Of a DNA stretch of 64,000 nt, positions 55,697 to 64,000 are shown piece after piece. The stretch is from positions 310,001-374,000 of the forward strand of contig NZ_JABWDU010000004.1 in the NCBI RefSeq assembly GCF_013371465.1, in the 5' to 3' direction. This stretch comes from Ensifer oleiphilus (GTDB taxonomy: Bacteria; Pseudomonadota; Alphaproteobacteria; Rhizobiales; Rhizobiaceae). A program made the translations under genes and the position numbers. A model generated the notes under the pieces. The model saw only the letters and a program-made list of their open reading frames with translations, did not search any database and was not told the DNA's origin. How positions within the stretch are numbered: position 1 is the stretch's first letter; each line of letters begins with the position of its first letter.

Positions 55697-55960
55697 ACTT
55701 GGATAGCACCCATACAAAAGCAAGGCCTGTTCGCCAAGTGTTTTTGCACGATGTCTTTACGAAAGAGGGCTTGGCGCTTGGATGCTGAGCATCCAGGAGC
55801 GGTCGGATGTTGCCGGTCCGACACGGCTCCGTCCTCTACCGAGGCGTGCCGAAATCGGGGGCTGGCGTTTCCCGTCTTTCGAATGCTAAGCAGTCATTAG
55901 CGCCGGCTTGAGGAGGCAGGCGCTGCTTCATTCGACCTTCACCCAGAGACCTATCCAGAC

Positions 55961-56857
55961 ATGTTCATCGGAATTGATTGGGGCGGCACGAAAATGGAAG
56001 TCATCGCGCTCGACCGCGATGGCGAGACGCGCGCGCGCCACCGTGTCGCCACGCCGACGAGTGGCTATGACGACTGCATTCGCGCTGTTCTCGACCTCGT
56101 CGCCGCCGCCGAACAGACGGCTGGCGAACAGGGCTCGATCGGCATCGGCATTCCCGGCAGCCCCAATCCGCGCACCGGCATCGTGCGCAACTCCAACGCC
56201 GTGCTGATCAACGGCAAACCGCTCGGGCGCGACCTCGAGCAGGCGCTCGGCCGCAAGGTGCGCCTCGCCAACGACGCCAATTGCCTGGCGGTGTCGGAGG
56301 CGGTCGACGGTGCCGGCAAGGATGCGCAGACAGTCTTTGGCGTGATCGTCGGCACCGGCCACGGCGGCGGGCTGGCGATCGGCAAGAAGGTGCACGCCGG
56401 CTACCAGGGCGTTGCCGCCGAAATCGGCCACTATCCGCTTCCATGGATGACGAAGGACGAATATCCCGGTCACAAATGCTGGTGCGGCAAACACGGCTGT
56501 CTCGACATGTATGCCTGCGGCACCGGGGTCGAACTCGACTATCGCCTGACCACGGGCGTCGAAATGCGTGGGCGCGATATCATCGAGGCGAAGCGCGCCG
56601 GCGATCCGGTAGCAACGGGCGTCTACGATCGCTTCGTCGACAGGTTGGCGCGCAGCCTTGCGCTTCTGACCAATATCGTCGATCCCGATGTCTTCGTGCT
56701 CGGCGGGGGCATGTCGAATGTCGACGAGATCTATGAGGACGTGCCGCCACTGGTGGTCGACTACCTCTTTGGCGACAGTTTCGAAACGCCTGTTCGCAAG
56801 GCGCTGCACGGAGATAGCTCCGGCGTGCGCGGTGCGGCCTGGCTCTGGAAGGATTGA
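55961..56857 (+). CDS. ROK-family sugar kinase
   Basis: The 298-residue kinase has the N-terminal ATP motif GIDWGGTKMEV, the sugar loop VRLANDANCLAVSEA with the catalytic aspartate, and the ROK zinc-type block GHYPLP...GHKCWCGKHGCLDMYACGTGVE, with the C-x-C-x4-C cysteines. It most resembles fructokinase/mannokinase-type or N-acetylglucosamine kinases; the AGE-type epimerase two genes on points to hexoses such as mannose/fructose or N-acyl hexosamines. First gene of a tight three-gene operon. Confidence 0.87.
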   Translation: MFIGIDWGGTKMEVIALDRDGETRARHRVATPTSGYDDCIRAVLDLVAAAEQTAGEQGSIGIGIPGSPNPRTGIVRNSNAVLINGKPLGRDLEQALGRKVRLANDANCLAVSEAVDGAGKDAQTVFGVIVGTGHGGGLAIGKKVHAGYQGVAAEIGHYPLPWMTKDEYPGHKCWCGKHGCLDMYACGTGVELDYRLTTGVEMRGRDIIEAKRAGDPVATGVYDRFVDRLARSLALLTNIVDPDVFVLGGGMSNVDEIYEDVPPLVVDYLFGDSFETPVRKALHGDSSGVRGAAWLWKD

Positions 56858-56868
56858 GCGGAGGCTTC

Positions 56869-57363
56869 ATGAACATCGACAAGGATCTCAAGCGCATCGG
56901 CGAGCAGGAGCGGGAGCTGCAATTCGACAGTTTCGATCTGGAAGCCGCGTGGCAGCTTGGCTCGACGCTGCGCCGCATGGCGGCCGAGCGCAAGCTCGGG
57001 GTCGTCATCGACATCACGCTGTTTTCCATGCAGGTGTTCTATGCCGCGCTTGAAGGTGCAACGCCCGACAATCCGAATTGGGTACGCCGCAAGCGCAACA
57101 CCGTCTTCCGCCTGTTCAAGAGCAGCTATTCGACCGGCCTCGGGCTGTTGAAGCAGCAGACCAACCTGCAGGCAAAGCTCGGTCTTCCCGATGCCGAATA
57201 TGCCGCCCATGGCGGCAGCTTCCCGATCGTCGTCAAGGGCACGGGCTGCATCGGTGCGGTGACCGTGTCCGGCTTGCCGCAGCGCGAGGACCACAACATG
57301 GTGGTCGAGGCGCTGGCCGAGTTGCTCGGCAAGAACCATGACGACCTGAAGCTTGAGGGCTGA
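56869..57363 (+). CDS. UPF0303 family protein (HbpS/GlcG-like)
   Basis: The 164-residue product matches UPF0303, related to the heme-binding HbpS/GlcG fold: LGVVIDITLFSMQVFYAALEGATPDNPNWVRRKRNTVFRLFKSSY followed by AAHGGSFPIVVKGTGCIGAVTVSGLPQREDHNMVVEAL. Function is unknown. GCGGAGG precedes ATG 56869; it lies 11 bases past the ROK kinase and nearly touches the AGE gene. Association with sugar kinase and epimerase suggests a link with sugar catabolism. Confidence 0.82.
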   Translation: MNIDKDLKRIGEQERELQFDSFDLEAAWQLGSTLRRMAAERKLGVVIDITLFSMQVFYAALEGATPDNPNWVRRKRNTVFRLFKSSYSTGLGLLKQQTNLQAKLGLPDAEYAAHGGSFPIVVKGTGCIGAVTVSGLPQREDHNMVVEALAELLGKNHDDLKLEG

Positions 57364-57367
57364 ACCG

Positions 57368-58531
57368 TTGCCGCAGGACATTTTCTCGCAATCCGCCACC
57401 CTGTCGACATGGCTGGCCGAAAAAGCCCTGCCGCTCTGGCGCGAAAAGGGCGTCGATGCGACGGGCGGCGGCTTCGTCGAAACCATCGACATGGCAGGCG
57501 AGCCGACGCGCGCCAACCGTCGCGCCCGGGTGCAGCCGCGCCAGGTCTATTGCTTCGCCGAGGCCGGCAGGCGTGGATGGGGCGGCGACTGGAAGAGTGC
57601 CGCCGAGGGCGGGCTTGCCTATTTCGATCGTGTCTATCTGCAGCCGACAGGCTTTTACGGCGCGCTCGCGGATGCAGACGGTCACTTGATCGATGCCTCC
57701 TTCGATCTCTACAATCAGGCTTTCGCGCTATTGGCCTTCGCGTACCTTGCCGAGGTCTTCCCGGATCGAAAGCCCGAGATGATCGAGCGCAGCAATGGTC
57801 TGCGCCAACGTCTCGAAACCCATTGCAAGCATCCGCTCATCGGCTTCGAGGAGGATGATCCGTCGCGGCTGCCGCTCTGCTCCAACCCGCACATGCATCT
57901 GTTCGAAGCGTGCCTTGCCAGCGAAGAGGTGGAAGGCTTCGATCAGGTTGCCTGGTCCAACCTCGCCGACGAGATCGCGCATCTGGCGATGGATCATTTC
58001 ATCGACGGCGATACCGGCGCGCTCAGGGAGTTTTTCGACCACGATTGGGCGCCTTATCCGGGCGACAAGGGTCGTATCGTCGAGCCGGGCCACCTGTTCG
58101 AGTGGGCCTGGCTGCTTCTGCGCTGGGCAGAGCGACGCGGGAGTGCCGAAGCCATTGTCAAGGCTCGGCGGCTGTTTGCCATCGGCGAGGCGCACGGCAT
58201 CTGCCCGACTCGGAATGTCGCGGTCATGACCCTGCTCGACGATTTCTCGGTCGCCGACCCGATCGCCCGGCTCTGGCCGCAGACCGAATGGCTGAAAGCG
58301 TCGGTTCGCTTCGCGGCGCTGACCGACGGGGCGGAGCGCGAGCGCTACCTCGCTTCGGCGGCCCGGGCAGCGGCGGCACTCGGCTTCTTCCTGGAGACGC
58401 CGGTTGCGGGCCTGTGGCGCGACAAGCAGAAGCCGGACGGCATTTTCGTCGAAGAGCCGGCACCGGCGAGCAGTTTCTACCACATCCTTTGCGCCATCTA
58501 TGAAGCCGAGGACTGCCTCGCTCGCCTCTGA
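57368..58531 (+). CDS. AGE-family epimerase/isomerase
   Basis: The 387-residue protein is an alpha6/alpha6 barrel of the acylglucosamine 2-epimerase family, which also holds mannose isomerases (LPLWREKGVDATGGGFVETIDMAGEPTRANRRARVQPRQVYCFAEAGRRGW; SNPHMHLFEACLA; IVEPGHLFEWAWLLLRW). The conserved histidines in NPHMHL and EPGHLFEW fit the catalytic positions. It may interconvert mannose and fructose, followed by the ROK kinase. The start is a TTG (57368), since no ATG is near; it begins just past the UPF0303 stop. Confidence 0.87.
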   Translation: MPQDIFSQSATLSTWLAEKALPLWREKGVDATGGGFVETIDMAGEPTRANRRARVQPRQVYCFAEAGRRGWGGDWKSAAEGGLAYFDRVYLQPTGFYGALADADGHLIDASFDLYNQAFALLAFAYLAEVFPDRKPEMIERSNGLRQRLETHCKHPLIGFEEDDPSRLPLCSNPHMHLFEACLASEEVEGFDQVAWSNLADEIAHLAMDHFIDGDTGALREFFDHDWAPYPGDKGRIVEPGHLFEWAWLLLRWAERRGSAEAIVKARRLFAIGEAHGICPTRNVAVMTLLDDFSVADPIARLWPQTEWLKASVRFAALTDGAERERYLASAARAAAALGFFLETPVAGLWRDKQKPDGIFVEEPAPASSFYHILCAIYEAEDCLARL

Positions 58532-58713
58532 GCTTTTTCTCTGATGGTATGCCCATGGCTCGTCGCACGCGCGGCGGGCCGTTTTCTTTTTGCTCCCTGT
58601 TCATCCGAAAAGCCGAATCGTCTTTCTGCCGCGCCTGTGCGCAGACTGAAACGGTGCACAGATGGGCGCTGAAGCCAGGCTCATCGAGGCAAAATAAGTC
58701 CTTTCATATGTTG

Positions 58714-58733
58714 ACATAAAGATATCTTTATGT
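58714..58733 (+). promoter_or_regulatory. 20-bp perfect palindrome over the metH -35 element
   Basis: ACATAAAGATATCTTTATGT is a perfect palindrome that overlaps a TTGACA -35-like box at 58711-58716. metH starts 47 bases downstream. The layout is that of a repressor operator; the ArsR-family SAH-responsive regulators (SahR) known to control methionine genes in proteobacteria are candidates. Confidence 0.6.
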
Positions 58734-58779
58734 GATTGACTCGGCTATTGTTTGTCGTTTTCAGAACGGGAGATTTCCC

Positions 58780-62553
<3,774 letters not shown>

Positions 62554-62573
62554 TCTCGGCAATCCAACAATAG

Positions 62574-62607
62574 CACTGGCGGGCGATCAAGCCTGCCAGT
62601 GTCGCTT
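62574..62607 (+). terminator. Rho-independent terminator of metH
   Basis: CACTGGCGGG and CCTGCCAGTG pair with one G-T pair around an eight-base loop and are followed by TCGCTTTT, 20 bases past the stop. Confidence 0.8.
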
Positions 62608-63069
62608 TTGACGCGCGGTTGTCTGCAAGGCCGGTCCTGCGGCGAAACCCACTTTCCCACTTGCCTCAATACAAGATGAAACTGGATCGGGCGGTCAGGG
62701 ATGCCGACACTTGCCATTTTTGCCCCCTCTATGCTTCGCTCAGCTGGGCTATAGTTCTGCATTCGTGATTTATCGTTGAAGGCAAAGATATATTTCTTGG
62801 CGCGCCTAAAAATAACAGGATGGAAATTCCGAAAGGATTCCAATCGAAACAAGCTTGAACCAACGTTGTTTTTCAGCCGCGCCGTTGCATTTCGAGCGGT
62901 TTTCCAAATGAAACATTGAAAATCTCGAAAAAAGAATTATATGGGTGCAATCGAATATTGCTTGCGACCTTTGTCAAAGCGCTGAAAAGCGTAGTCAGAT
63001 TTCCTCTCAACATCGACAAGGCCCGGCGAATACCCGTCGAGCGAAATCAACGATTGAAAGGAGATCGTT
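62608..63069. other. Long region before the cold-shock gene, no gene seen
   Basis: About 460 bases without a supported coding frame. It should hold the promoter and a long leader of the cold-shock gene; the part 62755-62960 is AT-rich. Cold-shock mRNAs often have long structured leaders, but I cannot point to a particular fold here. Confidence 0.5.
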
Positions 63070-63279
63070 ATGAATTCAGGCACAGTAAAGTGGTTCAATG
63101 GCACCAAGGGTTTTGGCTTCATCCAGCCGGATGACGGCACGACCGATGTGTTCGTTCATGTTTCCGCTGTAGAGCGTGCAGGCATGGGCTCGCTGGCGGA
63201 AGGCCAGAAGGTCACCTACGACATCGTCCGCGACCGCAAGACCGGCAAGAACTCTGCCGACAATCTGCGGGCGGTATGA
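63070..63279 (+). CDS. Cold-shock domain protein
   Basis: The 69-residue product is a single cold-shock domain with both RNA-binding motifs: RNP1 KGFGFI and RNP2 VFVHVS. It starts [21 protein letters not shown] and acts as an RNA chaperone. A strong AAAGGAG precedes the ATG. The gene lies upstream of rpsU, a neighbourhood often conserved in Rhizobiales. Confidence 0.95.
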   Translation: MNSGTVKWFNGTKGFGFIQPDDGTTDVFVHVSAVERAGMGSLAEGQKVTYDIVRDRKTGKNSADNLRAV

Positions 63280-63341
63280 ATCGTCATCTGCCTCCCCCGA
63301 CCACGGATGTACTGGCTGGGGATGTTTGATTGACGGGAAGA

Positions 63342-63365
63342 GGTCGGGTGAAGCCCGGCCTTTTT
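63342..63365 (+). terminator. Rho-independent terminator after the cold-shock gene
   Basis: GGTCGGG and CCCGGCC pair around TGAAG and are followed by five T residues. Confidence 0.8.
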
Positions 63366-63402
63366 GCGTCCGGACCCTGCACCGCCGGGGAAGGAAACTA
63401 TC

Positions 63403-63687
63403 ATGACCCGCAGAATTTGTGCCGTTGGCGACACGGTGACCGTAAGGGCCGATTTCACCAAGCTGGCACCCGCCGTCAGGACGTGCCGGATCATCGGTGT
63501 TCTGCCCGCCGACCACGGCGAGACCCAATATCGCGTCCGTTTCGACGGCGAGAATTTCGAACGTCGCATCGTTGCAAGCGACGTCGAGACCACTGAGGCG
63601 GCATCTCCCATCGAAGAGGGACCGTCGCGCATCATTGCCAAGGGGGAACCCTGGCTGAAACCGTCGCGCATCCGGATCGGAAGATAG
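63403..63687 (+). CDS. Hypothetical protein between cold-shock gene and rpsU
   Basis: The 94-residue product is not recognised. Its middle part, TVRADFTKLAPAVRTCRIIGVLPADHGETQYRVRFDGENFERRIVASDVE, looks like a small SH3-like or DUF-type beta barrel, with the pattern seen in proteins that bind RNA or chromatin. The tail has basic residues (KPSRIRIGR). GGGGAAGGA lies well placed before ATG 63403, so it is probably translated. Between a cold-shock gene and rpsU it may be tied to translation, but this is inference. Confidence 0.7.
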   Translation: MTRRICAVGDTVTVRADFTKLAPAVRTCRIIGVLPADHGETQYRVRFDGENFERRIVASDVETTEAASPIEEGPSRIIAKGEPWLKPSRIRIGR

Positions 63688-63744
63688 CCTAAGGCAATTT
63701 CGGTCCGCCGGTGTGCGGCCACGAACCAAAGGGAAGGATATACC

Positions 63745-63981
63745 TTGCAGGTACTCGTCAGAGATAACAACGTCGACCAGGCACTTCGCATTCTCAAGAA
63801 GAAGATGCAGCGCGAGGGACTGTTCCGCGAATTCAAGGCGCGCAGCGCTTACGAAAAGCCGTCGGAAAAGCGCGTTCGCGAAAAGGCCGAAGCCGTTCGT
63901 CGCCAGCGCAAGCTCGCGCGCAAGAAGCTGCAGCGTGAAGGCCTGCTGCCGGCGCCGAAGAAGGCCGTCCGCACCCGCTAG
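63745..63981 (+). CDS. rpsU: 30S ribosomal protein S21
   Basis: The 78-residue protein is S21 ([59 protein letters not shown]), with the alphaproteobacterial basic C-terminal extension. It binds near the mRNA-rRNA pairing region of the 30S subunit. The start is a TTG at 63745 after GGGAAGGA, a known feature for rpsU of Rhizobiales. The end lies 19 bases from the window edge, so its terminator is not seen. Confidence 0.95.
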   Translation: MQVLVRDNNVDQALRILKKKMQREGLFREFKARSAYEKPSEKRVREKAEAVRRQRKLARKKLQREGLLPAPKKAVRTR

Positions 63982-64000
63982 AGCGGCGAAGAACGATCTC

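Overview
The window is chromosomal-type DNA of a GC-rich alphaproteobacterium, most likely a Rhizobiales member close to Sinorhizobium/Ensifer. The evidence is the glpR-glpD-glpSTPQUV glycerol ABC operon typical of rhizobia, a BA14K-family protein, an NAD-dependent fdsGBACD formate dehydrogenase, an ALAS-type hemA, and three copies of paired GC palindromes resembling rhizobial intergenic mosaic elements (RIME). I see no prophage, insertion sequence, transposase, CRISPR array or rRNA. There is one tRNA gene, tRNA-Arg(CCU).

Layout. 1-1.7 kb: an ABM-fold monooxygenase and an MFS exporter. 1.8-10.3 kb (minus strand): the glycerol regulon, with GlpR, glycerol-3-phosphate dehydrogenase GlpD, ATPases GlpS and GlpT, permeases GlpP and GlpQ, small membrane protein GlpU and binding protein GlpV. 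10.4-18.8 kb (plus): an SDR oxidoreductase, a LysR regulator and fdsG-fdsB-[RIME]-fdsA-fdhD-fdsD. 19-21.7 kb: a soluble two-PAS chemoreceptor and CheW. 22-24.7 kb: arginase and ornithine aminotransferase with a divergent Lrp-type regulator. 24.8-27.6 kb: a VOC protein, an APH(3')-like phosphotransferase and a MerR-DUF3471 regulator. 27.7-33.9 kb: TamB and TamA of the outer-membrane assembly module. 34-36 kb: an MFS exporter and a glycine-zipper lipoprotein. 36.3-40.1 kb: coxS-coxL-coxM-like molybdenum hydroxylase (form II signature). 40.2-43 kb: hemA and dxr, convergent across a RIME. 43-45 kb: small envelope and VOC proteins. 44.9-54.2 kb: a peptide-type ABC importer interleaved with an amidohydrolase, a SelA-like PLP enzyme, a RidA protein and an IclR regulator. 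54.5-58.5 kb: BA14K protein, GNAT, tRNA-Arg, then a ROK kinase-UPF0303-AGE epimerase operon. 58.7-64 kb: metH, a cold-shock protein, a small unknown protein and rpsU.

How the genes work together. GlpV/PQ/ST/U import glycerol; GlpD oxidises glycerol 3-phosphate. The kinase GlpK is not in the window. Fds oxidises formate to CO2 and makes NADH. Arginase and RocD convert arginine through ornithine to glutamate semialdehyde. The 45-54 kb cluster reads as uptake of an acylated amino compound, deacylation, PLP-dependent elimination and imine clearance; its substrate is unknown.

Points worth a second look: reciprocal loss of ATPase motifs in GlpS and GlpT; phased CGAA repeats before glpD; an FNR-type box before hemA; a perfect 20-bp palindrome over the putative metH -35 element; a RIME inside the fds operon; a MerR-type promoter with a 19-bp spacer; and the amidohydrolase/SelA-like/RidA transporter cluster. 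All family calls come from reading motifs by eye; no database search was run.
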